NCBI GenBank assembly: GCA_947095535.1
Contig: OX352773.1
Span: 129,100,830 to 129,164,829 of the forward strand
DNA: 64,000 nt
Origin: Poecilobothrus nobilitatus
Lineage: Eukaryota; Arthropoda; Insecta; Diptera; Dolichopodidae
Direction: 5' to 3'
Notes under the pieces: generated by a model
Seen by the model: the letters and a program-made list of their open reading frames with translations, nothing else
The model's database searches: none
What the model was told of the DNA's origin: nothing
Program-made: the position numbers and the translations under genes
Shown here: positions 37,309 to 47,434 of the stretch, piece by piece
How positions within the stretch are numbered: the first letter of the stretch is position 1
Layout of the letters: every line of letters starts with the position of its first letter

Positions 37309-37314
37309 TTTATT
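37309..37314 (-). terminator. Polyadenylation signal candidate for the 1590-codon gene
   Basis: AATAAA on the minus strand, 266 bases after the stop codon. In such A+T-rich DNA chance copies are common. Confidence 0.35.
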
Positions 37315-37579
37315 GTTTTTTTTGTTGTCCAGGATTAAAAAAGGTGACCAATGTAAATACATATCTAAAAAATATTAACTTAAACAAAAAAAATTACAGA
37401 AAAATTATTTTTAACAATATAAGTTTTAGCTCATTATATATTTAAAAAAATTAGAAATGAAGTGAAACAGAGAAGATGATTTTAAATTAAAAGTGAAAAA
37501 AAGCGTTTCAATTTGACTGAATTGACTAAATTTTGAAATATAATTATTGTCAACCAAAGCAAATAAATAATTTATCAAC

Positions 37580-40500
37580 TTACTGTTTTTCATTTAAAAA
37601 TTGGCCTCTCATAAATTCTGATAAACGCCGCGATTTATATCTTATATTTTTGATAATTGTATTTGGTAAAAACTTAAAATATTGATGCTCTTTGCAGACC
37701 CTTTCAAAGTTTAAAGTATTTGCTTCAGATTTTAATGTGGGTTTGCCACCTTTGTCGCCGTTGTTACATGTATTTTCTGAATTTATCAAAAAGTGTAGAT
37801 TATGATTTCTAGAAATTAATTGTTTATTTAAACTTTTGGAATGTTGTGACGTGTTTTGTAATAATTTATTTTTAATTTTGTTTCTAATTTTTTTGTTTTT
37901 CCTTAAATTTGAAGATAATTTTTTACCAAGTTTACCATGCCGTAAAAGTGATACTATATCTTTATTAATATTGTTTTTATTTAGTTTTCGATTTTCAGTT
38001 TCTATTTTTGTATTAAATGAAAAAGAATTATTTTTATTTGACACTTGTGATGTTACATTTATATTATTATATTCTGATTTTTTTTTTTTAATTGTAATGC
38101 GGTAATCACTTTGTTCAGTTCTAATGTAGTTGGTAAAGAAATTTTTTTTTTTATCATGATCATACTGAACAGAATTTAATAGCCCTTTATAACTATTAAA
38201 AGAATTACAGTTTGTATCAATTACTTTTCCGTTTAATTTAAATCTTTCACTTATATCAAAAATATTTGTTTTTGTTGATAACATAGCATGGTTCTCTATA
38301 CTTCGACTCTTTTGTTTGATCTTTTGAGTCTTTTTAATATTTGGATTTATAAGACAAATATCATCTTCATTTTTTCTTTTAATAAAATTGAATTTTTTAA
38401 AAAAGTCGTCATTTTCATTTTTGAATATATCAAATGATAATTTTTTAATTCTATTCAAATTCCTGTCAGTATTCGATTTTCTTCCTTCTTTTATTTGATA
38501 AAAATCTTTTGATGAGTTACAAAAATAATCCAATGAATTTGACTCACTAATACTTCTCCTTTTAATTCCATAACAATTTTCTAAGAGTTGGGGTAAATTT
38601 CTTGGTGTCACACTAATAAATTGTTCTACAAAAGGAATAGAAGTGCTTCGCAAAGGTAATTTTGATAGCATTGGATTTTTATGTGATAATATATTGGAAA
38701 ATCGTCGACACTTCTGGATTTTTTTTGTTTTGGGTATTTTTAATACGCTATATACATCACCAATGGAATACTTAATGGAATTGGTTGCATTATTAAAGTT
38801 ATTACAATTGTTATAATCATAAAATTTAAAATTATCCTTATTTTTATAAGTTTTCACATTTTCTTTACAATCAAAATCAAAAATATTTTTAAATTTATTG
38901 TTGCTTGTTGACGGCGATATTGAATCATTTATATTTATTTTTAAATCCAATCTAAACTTTGCAGAAGTACTTTTAGCTGTAGATTTTTGTTTTTTTGAAT
39001 TTACATTAGTATTCTTATAATTATCAAAATTATAAAGTTTATCATCACTCTTATTGAAGTTATAAAAATTGGTTAGTTTATGTTCTTGTGTAATATCACA
39101 TGTTTGTTTATCTTCATTTTTATATTTCTCAAGAATACTTTGTGATATATTAATTTTATCATTTGTTGACATAATCGATTTAGTTATGCTATGGTTTTTT
39201 GGATTAGACAACTTCTTTCTATTTTGAATAATATCGTAAATTATTCCGTTATTTTGGCTAGAAAATAATTTATTTGAATAGCTTTTATTACATTCATCAT
39301 CATGGAAATATGAAAAATAGTTAGAATAATTTACTGTATTCAAATCAAAAGAATTGTATGAATCCAATTTCTGTCGGTGTAATATTTCATATATAGTACC
39401 GTATGACACATATTTATCAGATATTTTTTTATTAATTATATTTTTATCAAGAGGAGAATTTTTTCCATGAATGAAATCATAAATTGTACCATAAATTTTA
39501 AAATTTTTTTTATCTATAACATTTTGTTTTAAATTTTTGGCCTCGGTTAAATGTTCTAATTTTCTTTCTATATGTTGACTATAGATCTTATCATCTTTTG
39601 TTTTAATTATTTTGTCATTGAAATTAGAATTATCAGTTTTATTTTTTAACACATTAGTTTTTATACAATTGAGTAATATATTATCGCTTTTATTTAAATA
39701 AGTTGTTAAGTTGAAAACTGCATTATTATCTTTTTTTTTGTTTTGTTTGCTAATTTTATTATCGTTCATTTTTGTTAAGATTATATTTGTCGTTCTTTTT
39801 TTGTTATCAATTGTTTCTAAAACAGAACTTGCAGATTTTGAACCTTTATTGTTTTTTAGTAGTGGATCTTCTTTTAACGAACAGTTTTCGGGAATGTTTA
39901 TTAATTTCTTGAATTCTTCGTAAGATCTACGACGATGTTTTGTTTTTTCAAAATCAATTGGTGAATATTTTTTATAAACATTTTCTGTAGTTTGAGAAAA
40001 TGCCTTTACATTTTCTAATAAATTACTTTTCTTTTCGCTTTCGCCATAATTATCGCTTTTTATTTTAATTGCTTTATTTGGTTCTATAGTTGAAATATAA
40101 CCCTTATTTAAATTTTTATCTTCATTGCTTTTTTCAATATTTAAATTGATTGATGATTTGAAATAATTTTTACTTATTTCGCCTGAACATTTTTTTATTG
40201 GAAAATAATATTTCTTAATTCTTTCTGGTGCTATTTTCAAAAACTTATTAAGTTCACAAACTCTTTTAAATTCTTGATAAGATTTTCTACTGTTATAAGT
40301 ATTACATTCTGTAGAAGATAAATGTTTATTTTTTTCAATAATAAATGTAGAATTATTTCGAATTGATATGCTTGACGAAATTCTTTGAAACTCAGAGTCT
40401 GTGATTAGATTACATACCATAGTATTGGAAGTCGGAAAACTTTCATTTTCTTCCAACATTTTTTTAAATTCTTCATAAGATTTTCTTCTACTTTTCGATT

Positions 40501-42352
40501 GTTTCGTTAAGGATTCCTTTTGTATTTTTTTATTTACATAAAAACTGTTGCTGTCTTGTGCATTTATGATAAAATTATTATTTAATACGTGCTCATTGAG
40601 TTTAGCTTCCTTTGAATATGATTTTTGAGAATTAAAACCTACAGCAAGAGTAGTTTGCATTTCAATAAAGCCTGAATCCATAGAACTAAAACTACAATTT
40701 GAATCCAAGCTCGTTTTTCGACTTAATGAGTCTAGTATAATATGGTCAATAGTTCTTAAATCATTTAAATTAATAACATTAATCCAATTATAAATATTGT
40801 TTTTTGTTGCAATATAGTTCAAATCAGAACTATTTATACAGTCGGTTTCTCTGGCAATATCAGAAATTGCCAAATTGGAACATGAAGAAGAAAAATTTAT
40901 AAGATTTTTACAATTAATACATAATAATTTAATTAAGTTTTTCAATTTTTCAATAATTTTAACGTTTTTTTCATTTAATAAAAAATAAGTATTATCAAAA
41001 GCATTTGTTTTAAAAAAGTGAATATTGTTTTTAATAAAAGATATTAAAGAAAGGTTTTCTTTAAAATTTATTTTATGTTCAGATAGTCTATCACAGATTT
41101 TACATAAGTTATTACTTTTTTTGTAGTTCAAATATTTTAGCTGCAAACAATATTTGTCAAATTCATAATTAAGATTTTTACTATTTTTAATTGATTTATT
41201 TTTAAAAATATTTTTATGAATATAATTCAGATCAGTTACCCTAACATTGTTGGTTATAATAGTACTTTGATAATCACTTAGAATTCCTTTCATTTCACTT
41301 TGAATGATATCCTTTTGAAATAAATTTGTTGTTGAATTAACTAGAATTATAGGCTTTTTAGTTTGATAAAATGATGTTGTTGCCGTTGATGCAAAAAATT
41401 GATTTTCTTTAAAAGTTTTTACCATCATTTTCCAGTTATAATATGCCGATATTCCCATTTTACGACGACGAAAGCTTTTATTTTTATTTTGATAATGACT
41501 TACTGAATTTTGGTTTTGGAAACAATTTGTTTTTTGGACAGATTTATTTATTGCCGGTAAACTCTCGTCATAATATCTAAAATTCGTGGCGAGAGTTATA
41601 GTATTTCCTAATTTTACCTTCTTTAAACATTTAGCGCAGCATAAAAATTCGTACAAAATATGATCTTTAAAACTTTCTCCTTTTTGTAATAGATACAATA
41701 AGTCGTTGGAAGTTTGAATTTGTTTATTATTAATAGATTGGTGCTTAAATGAATTTAAAATTGATGTTTGACAGGTTGGAAATTTAAAATCATTTGCCAT
41801 TTTAATATTTTTTAATATACTGCTTCTTTTTCTTTGAAATTTTAAATAAAATGATGTTTTCCATAATTCTTTTACTGGAATTATTAAATATCCATTTATT
41901 ATTGTTTTCCAAAAGCTACTATTTTTAATATAGAAGTTAATTACAATCTTTGCACTGTTTAAGAAATCATCTTTTTCTAAATTGAAATTTGACATTAATT
42001 TAGCAAACTTTTGTTGATAAGAGTTTTCAGGTAATGTTTGTTGATATCTGATATATTTTTCCAATATATTTATGTAGTCAATAGATCTACATAATTTATT
42101 TTCTTGTTTGCTACATGTATCAGTTGATAAACTTTTCATACGGAAACCATTAGATAATAATATAAAAGTATCATCAAGACAACCATCCACTGCTGCTTTA
42201 ACCAAAATCCCAAATACCAGCACTTGCTTTTCAGACACTTTACCTTGAAGTTTTATTTGATGTAAGGGGAATGTAGTTGCCTCTCTATCTCTAGTTGCCT
42301 CTCTATCTATTGAGTTAGTGTCTAAGCACCAAACAATTGGGATACTTGCCAT
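37580..42352 (-). CDS. Uncharacterised 1590-residue protein with SYEEFKK and YGTIY repeats
   Basis: One uninterrupted frame of 1590 codons in DNA where stops are very frequent, so it is under selection. The ATG lies in a good insect context (CAAAATGG), 21 bases after an in-frame TAA. Residues 1-75 look folded (IPIVWCLDTNS, then QVLVFGILVKAAVDGCLDD). CxxC pairs occur at about 236 (CAKC), 415 (CKIC) and 480 (CINC), possibly zinc-binding. From about 600 on it is Asn/Lys/Ser-rich and probably disordered. It carries RRKSYEEFKKM (~621), RKSYQEFKRVCELNKFLK (~684), RRRSYEEFKKL (~806) and a related FERVCKEHQYFKFLP near 1546. Tyrosine motifs are YGTIYDFI (~952), YGTIYEIL (~981), IIYDII (~1032) and VYSVL (~1197). 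No signal peptide or membrane segment is evident. The stop sits in ACAGTAAGT, a perfect donor, so the frame may be one large 5' exon. I do not recognise the family. Confidence 0.88.
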   Translation of the reverse strand: MASIPIVWCLDTNSIDREATRDREATTFPLHQIKLQGKVSEKQVLVFGILVKAAVDGCLDDTFILLSNGFRMKSLSTDTCSKQENKLCRSIDYINILEKYIRYQQTLPENSYQQKFAKLMSNFNLEKDDFLNSAKIVINFYIKNSSFWKTIINGYLIIPVKELWKTSFYLKFQRKRSSILKNIKMANDFKFPTCQTSILNSFKHQSINNKQIQTSNDLLYLLQKGESFKDHILYEFLCCAKCLKKVKLGNTITLATNFRYYDESLPAINKSVQKTNCFQNQNSVSHYQNKNKSFRRRKMGISAYYNWKMMVKTFKENQFFASTATTSFYQTKKPIILVNSTTNLFQKDIIQSEMKGILSDYQSTIITNNVRVTDLNYIHKNIFKNKSIKNSKNLNYEFDKYCLQLKYLNYKKSNNLCKICDRLSEHKINFKENLSLISFIKNNIHFFKTNAFDNTYFLLNEKNVKIIEKLKNLIKLLCINCKNLINFSSSCSNLAISDIARETDCINSSDLNYIATKNNIYNWINVINLNDLRTIDHIILDSLSRKTSLDSNCSFSSMDSGFIEMQTTLAVGFNSQKSYSKEAKLNEHVLNNNFIINAQDSNSFYVNKKIQKESLTKQSKSRRKSYEEFKKMLEENESFPTSNTMVCNLITDSEFQRISSSISIRNNSTFIIEKNKHLSSTECNTYNSRKSYQEFKRVCELNKFLKIAPERIKKYYFPIKKCSGEISKNYFKSSINLNIEKSNEDKNLNKGYISTIEPNKAIKIKSDNYGESEKKSNLLENVKAFSQTTENVYKKYSPIDFEKTKHRRRSYEEFKKLINIPENCSLKEDPLLKNNKGSKSASSVLETIDNKKRTTNIILTKMNDNKISKQNKKKDNNAVFNLTTYLNKSDNILLNCIKTNVLKNKTDNSNFNDKIIKTKDDKIYSQHIERKLEHLTEAKNLKQNVIDKKNFKIYGTIYDFIHGKNSPLDKNIINKKISDKYVSYGTIYEILHRQKLDSYNSFDLNTVNYSNYFSYFHDDECNKSYSNKLFSSQNNGIIYDIIQNRKKLSNPKNHSITKSIMSTNDKINISQSILEKYKNEDKQTCDITQEHKLTNFYNFNKSDDKLYNFDNYKNTNVNSKKQKSTAKSTSAKFRLDLKININDSISPSTSNNKFKNIFDFDCKENVKTYKNKDNFKFYDYNNCNNFNNATNSIKYSIGDVYSVLKIPKTKKIQKCRRFSNILSHKNPMLSKLPLRSTSIPFVEQFISVTPRNLPQLLENCYGIKRRSISESNSLDYFCNSSKDFYQIKEGRKSNTDRNLNRIKKLSFDIFKNENDDFFKKFNFIKRKNEDDICLINPNIKKTQKIKQKSRSIENHAMLSTKTNIFDISERFKLNGKVIDTNCNSFNSYKGLLNSVQYDHDKKKNFFTNYIRTEQSDYRITIKKKKSEYNNINVTSQVSNKNNSFSFNTKIETENRKLNKNNINKDIVSLLRHGKLGKKLSSNLRKNKKIRNKIKNKLLQNTSQHSKSLNKQLISRNHNLHFLINSENTCNNGDKGGKPTLKSEANTLNFERVCKEHQYFKFLPNTIIKNIRYKSRRLSEFMRGQFLNEKQ

Positions 42353-44036
42353 TTTGATTTTAATATTCTTGATTTACTTTTTTTAATTGATTCTATTTGT
42401 TTTTTTTTATCAGAACTATGTTTTTATATTATAAAAACAATATACGAATGCATTTATATGTTAAAATAATGATAATTTTATAAATCTTTAATCAAACTTT
42501 TTATTATCATTTAAAATTATAATACAAATTATTTTAAAATCAAAATTTTTATGTTTTCTTATTTTTCAAATTGTAGGAAAATATATATATAACTCTACAT
42601 ATCTGGAAATAAATCTTTATGTAATTTTTTTATTTATACTCATTTTCACAAAATAACCAAAATATATAATCAAAAATAATTTTTAAATAAAACCCAAATT
42701 TTTAAAATATCATTAAAACTGATCATGGAATGAATAAAGTTGACTCATTTTTGTGAAGTTTTGAATATTGTTGTTGCAAATCAAAGTGAATAGAAAGAAA
42801 AACATATTTATAAAAAAGGTAAATAACATTGTTTATTATAATTTAATAATTTTTTATTTTTGTTTTTTTTAAAATACAAAATAGAAAATTATAGGTCAGA
42901 TATATTTATAAATGGAAAAACGATAGTCACGGGTATATTGAAATTGCTTCCTCATTTGTAACGGATCGAAATAAGCATGATACCTATAAACTACGGTTAG
43001 TGAATCACATGAGAATCGAAAAATTAGTCCGTCCATTCGTCAAACAGATAACTCAAAAACTACAACAGCTATTTGTACAATTTTGATTTTGATACTTTGT
43101 TTTGAATACTTGACAGCTTAATGTTATGATAAAATGAAATATTTATAATGTAAGATTTACATGTTTCACATTATAGCAAAATACGCACACACACAATATA
43201 ACAAGATATACACAATAAGCTTTTCACACAACCGTTACATTTCTTTTATATATTTAAATTTTTTTTTGTATTACGTTGACACATGACAATATGAGTAAGT
43301 TCAAAACTTTTGATAGCGGTTGTTCTAACAAGACGTGCCCCAATTAAATTCCAGTAAATTGCTGGAATAAGGTTAAAAAAAAATCTGCGAAATTTGAGGT
43401 TCGTGTTTCTTTTTTATTCCAGCAATTTACTTTTATATTATAACAGTCCAAAATGCTTGCACTAGCAACTCACTTTTATATTATAACAGTCTAAAAAGCT
43501 AAAGTTTTGAAATCAATTTTATTTTCTACTTTTTAGGGGGCGAATTCGGTTTTGATAAAACCATATGTATTTTAAAAATTATTTTTTTTACTCATTATTT
43601 TATTTTATACTTTTTAGTTTTAAATGAAGCACATAATTTAAATAAAAAAAATATGGGATATTTTTTATTCACACATACATTAATTATTGTTTCTGATATA
43701 AAATACGTTTTACAATTTTATACCAAATGTTCAAGTAAATTAAGAGATGTTAAATCGATTCCATTACAACAGTAAAAATTTTTTATTCCAGTATGTAATT
43801 CATAAATAATGAAAGTACCTAGAAGGGTAAAATTTGTACCAAAATACTGTGATTATAAATATTACAATCCAATTTTAGTTGAAGTAACATTTCTAACACG
43901 TATGAAAATGATATATATTGTACATAAATGTATTTTACTGTATATTTCTATAGTATAGCATTAGTAGTATATCCAAACAAACACTAACCTTGAACACCTA
44001 CCTAGTACCTACCTACCTAATCCCTTAATAAGATTA
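42353..44036. other. Upstream region of the 1590-codon gene; no other gene
   Basis: A+T-rich. The promoter is presumably here but no clear TATA/initiator pair stands out. A decayed repeat lies at 42910-43100 (GTCCGTCCATTCGTCAAACA). An inverted repeat at 43354-43440 is listed separately. Confidence 0.4.
43354..43440. repeat. 15-bp perfect inverted repeat with flanking direct repeat
   Basis: GTAAATTGCTGGAAT at 43354-43368 is the exact reverse complement of ATTCCAGCAATTTAC at 43426-43440. The left arm also pairs with ATTCCAG just before it. A unit CTTTTATATTATAACAGTC follows twice (about 43440 and 43472). It may be the ends of a small non-autonomous element. Confidence 0.5.
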
Positions 44037-44694
44037 TGCAGTAAAAATTGTTGACAAATATCTTGATTTAAATTATAAACAAATGGAGCGGAACAAAATA
44101 ATTTAGGAAAATAGTTTAACATAATATTATGTACATACGTACGTACATATTTACATACGTAGTTTTAATTTTCTGTGTTGACAAAATTTTGTTTGTAAAT
44201 CATAATGCGTAATGCGCAAAAGCATAATTTTGTAATGACCTTTACTTTTCATATTCTTTACTATGTACCTACATTAAAAAAAATATTATGTATGTATGTA
44301 GTTTGAATTTGGCAATAGGAATTATTTTGAATACAATTTTATATGTATATCTATAAACACAATATACATAATAAATGTTCCTAAATAAAACACATAAAAC
44401 ATTAATTTTTAACGCCATGCATATTCAATATGCAATAAAGAATGTTGACAACAAATATTCTGATTTAAATCCTAAACAAATGTTTTAAAACAAAATAATT
44501 TAGCAACATAAAAATATTGTACCTATATATTTTGTGTTTTGCTAAATCCTAATACAAAATACATGTGCACATCAAGATTGATTGAACTAAATTATTATAG
44601 GAGGAAAGATCAAATAAGATGTGTATATTATACATAAAATTTTATTAAAAAAATGTTGATGAATACAGTTAACAAAAAAAAAAAATGTACGTAA

Positions 44695-44762
44695 ACGAAT
44701 TGGATTCGAACCAAATTACCCTTATTCTCAAAACCTGTACTCTCCTCTGCACTATACAACAC
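44695..44762 (-). ncRNA. tRNA-like pol III head (SINE-like), unit 2
   Basis: On the minus strand TAGTGCAGAGG matches the internal A box, and 32 bases later GGTTCGAATCC is a perfect B box. A T-run, a pol III terminator, follows within 20 bases. There is no proper acceptor stem, so it is a tRNA-derived SINE head or tRNA pseudogene rather than a functional tRNA. Confidence 0.55.
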
Positions 44763-45127
44763 TTAAATATTCAATGAATATTTTACGAACATAAAATCTT
44801 AATTTTTAACCATGCATATTCAATATGCATTAAAGAATGTTGACAGCAAATATTTTGATTTACATACTAAACAAATTTTGTAAACAAAATAATTTAGCAA
44901 CATGCATAAATATATTGTATGTATTGTGTTTTGCTAATAAAAAACAACATGTGCAATGGAAATCAATATTATACTATTGTAGGAGAAAAGATCAAAAATA
45001 TATTGTGTGTGTATTGTATGCATGAATTTAGAAATAAAAATTTAAGTTTTAAATTCATATATACAAAATATATACATATTTTATTCAAAACATGTTGATG
45101 AATAGATAGTTATAAAAAAAAAAATTG

Positions 45128-45198
45128 CATGTGAACTCGATTCGAACAACATGACCCCCAATTTTGAAACCTGTACACTTTCCTCTGCACCATTCAAC
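45128..45198 (-). ncRNA. tRNA-like pol III head (SINE-like), unit 3
   Basis: TGGTGCAGAGGAAAGTGTAC (A box) and TTGTTCGAATCG (B box, two mismatches), followed by a run of T. It is clearly homologous to the copy at 44695-44762. Confidence 0.55.
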
Positions 45199-45240
45199 AC
45201 TTACAAATGTTGCTAACAGATTACGAAGATAATAAAAAGC

Positions 45241-46371
45241 GTGACAGAATGACAAATAAATAAATAAATAAACCGACACCGACACCGACGAGGTAATATA
45301 AAAGTATATAAAAATACATTGATTTTGAAAAAGAAATGTTTAGTATGTATTAGTTTTCCTATGCATCAAGTTGGGCACATTTCGATTTGCCCACCTTAGA
45401 ACAATTTAATATTCTCTTTTCTAATAGAAAATTATAGTTCGGAAAGACTTTTACTAAAACACTTTTATCTTAAAAACTACAAGTCCGATTGAAACGATTT
45501 TGATAGATTACTAATAAAATTAGTTATGTAACAATGTAATTTTTTTATTTAATGGCTATTACCGTTTAAGAATTATAGGCTTTGAAACACAGACAAAAGG
45601 ACTTTAAAATCCTCTCCTGAACAATTTTGCAAGGAAATTTTTTTTTTTAATATTATATTTGAATAGTAGGGAATATTTCTGATTTTTTATATGCTTATAG
45701 TATAGTATATAGCTACCGTAACTTTCATAACCCACTTTTTTAAAAACAAAAAAAGTTTACCTATTTCAAACAAAAAATTCCGTTTTAAGATTCAAACTAA
45801 TATTCTCAATAGGTCAAACATTAAGAAATTAAATTTGTAATGTAAAACACGAACATACGTACACTTCTTAGGAATCTTCTTAGGGGATTAATATGTAATA
45901 TATACATATTACATAGATATGTATGCGCTTATTATAATAAATTTATAATAGAATAATGAATAGGTACTAATAACGAGAAAGAGAACGAATAAAGAGAAGA
46001 TGTAACAGTCCACTACAAATATAATATTAACGAAATGCATATTCTATCTCTTTGGTATTTTGCTATATATATATAGAATAAAAAACAAAATCATAGGAGA
46101 TTATAAATTGCATATTTAAGGTAGGTAGTTATTTAGATAACTAACATACTTTCCTTGCAAATTGTGAAGTAAAGCATAAAAAACATTATACAGCTATTTA
46201 TTCAAAAAAAAATTAATTTTAAATAAAATTAATAAAATTTGAATTGGGAACCATTGTGCACTTGGATATTAATTTATATTATATTATATTATTTTTATTA
46301 TTCTATTTTGTAGAAGTAAAATTATCGTTTTTTATAATATTTAAAATTTTATGCTAGAATAAGTAATAATA
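45241..46371. other. No gene; simple repeats
   Basis: AAATAAATAAATAAA then CCGACACCGACACCGACG at 45255-45293. A short GGGCACATTTCGATTTGCCC fold-back lies at about 45371. The rest is A+T-rich. Confidence 0.4.
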
Positions 46372-47432
46372 ATGAATCATATAGATTACTTATTGGAGCA
46401 TCCTTTTAAATATTTAGATTTGGCTGATAAAATTGAAATAAAGCGCTTGGCCATATCACATCAGCCAGTCGATTTTATATTACAAGATGATAAAGGCAAA
46501 CCAAACAGAAAATTTAATAAAGATTGGTTTTCAAAAAAACCATGGTTAAGCGTTAGCATTGAAAAAAAAAAACATTATATTGTTTTTATTGCGTTTTATT
46601 TGGTAATGGCAATGTTTGGACTCGAATCGGTTATAAAAATTTAAAACACTTGTCTGACGCAAAAAAAAATTATGAAATCAGTAGTCAGCATTTAAAATGC
46701 ATGTTAGATTTTAAGGTATTTAACACGGTAAACATTATGAGTGCGATTGATAGTGGTTATGCCGCATCACTTTGTAAACATAATGAAACTGTTAAAAAAA
46801 ATCGTATGGTCCTTAATAGAGTTATTAATATTTTAAAATTTTGTGGGAGTCACAATTTGCCACTTAGAGGACATGATGAAAAAAATAGTTCAGCTAATTC
46901 GGGAATTTTTCTTGGTTTAGTTTCTTATACTAGAGAACTAGATCCTGCATTTGACGATTTTTTAGAAAATGCTACTGTCGTACAAAATATTTTTAAGACA
47001 GTGCAAAATGAACTTCTAGATTGTATAAACAAGGTATATTTAAATTTAATAAAAGAAAAAATTAAAGAAAGTAATTTTGTAGCTCTTCAAGCTGATAAGA
47101 CTACTGACATTTCTTTACGATATGTAAAATGCTCAACACCAGTTGAGATTTCTAGATTTTTTTGATGTTAATGACTTGTCTGCAAAAGGGTTAGTTGATG
47201 TGATCAAAAGTGCAATTGAAATTTATGATCTAAAAACCAAACTTATTGCACAAACCTGGGAGCGAAGGGGGTGTACAAACGATTTTAAGGTGTGAATATC
47301 CGCATGCTCATTTTGTACACTGTTATGTTTACACCCATATGTTTAATTATATGTTGTACACCCATATGTTTAATTTAGTTTTAAAATCCGCTTGTTGTTC
47401 AATTAAAGAAGTACGAATTTTTTTTTGCTAAT
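46372..47432 (+). pseudogene. hAT-superfamily transposase (ZMYM1-like, DUF4371), 3'-truncated
   Basis: Frame 1 (46372-46644) reads FNKDWFSKKPWLSVSIEKKK, the remnant of the N-terminal zinc-finger (TTF-type) region. Frame 2 (46650-47165) reads HNLPLRGHDEKNSSANSGIF, then NFVALQADKTTDIS, the DUF4371 and catalytic-core start of ZMYM1/hAT proteins. A third frame to about 47432 reads IEIYDLKTKLIAQT, then AHFVHCYVYTHMFN with a short duplication (THMFN twice), and KEVRIFF. The remaining transposase, including the C-terminal dimerisation region, is absent because a LINE begins at 47435. The frameshifts show it is inactive. Confidence 0.75.
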
Positions 47433-47434
47433 TT

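Larger units (their letters stand above)
44037..45240 (-). repeat. Tandem array of ~395-430-base units carrying tRNA-like heads
   Basis: Three successive copies of a segment beginning A(A/G)AATTGTTGACAA-like and continuing AAACAAAATAATTTAG start at about 44043, 44437 and 44832. The palindrome ATGCATATTCAATATGCA marks the joints at about 44417 and 44812. Units 2 and 3 end in a tRNA-like element on the minus strand; unit 1 lacks it. Confidence 0.65.

Noticed and set aside
44695..45198. Functional tRNA genes
   Set aside because: A and B boxes are present, but no acceptor stem or proper cloverleaf can be drawn.
46372..47165. Host ZMYM-type zinc-finger gene
   Set aside because: Frame breaks, truncation by a LINE and the DUF4371 pattern point to a dead hAT transposase.
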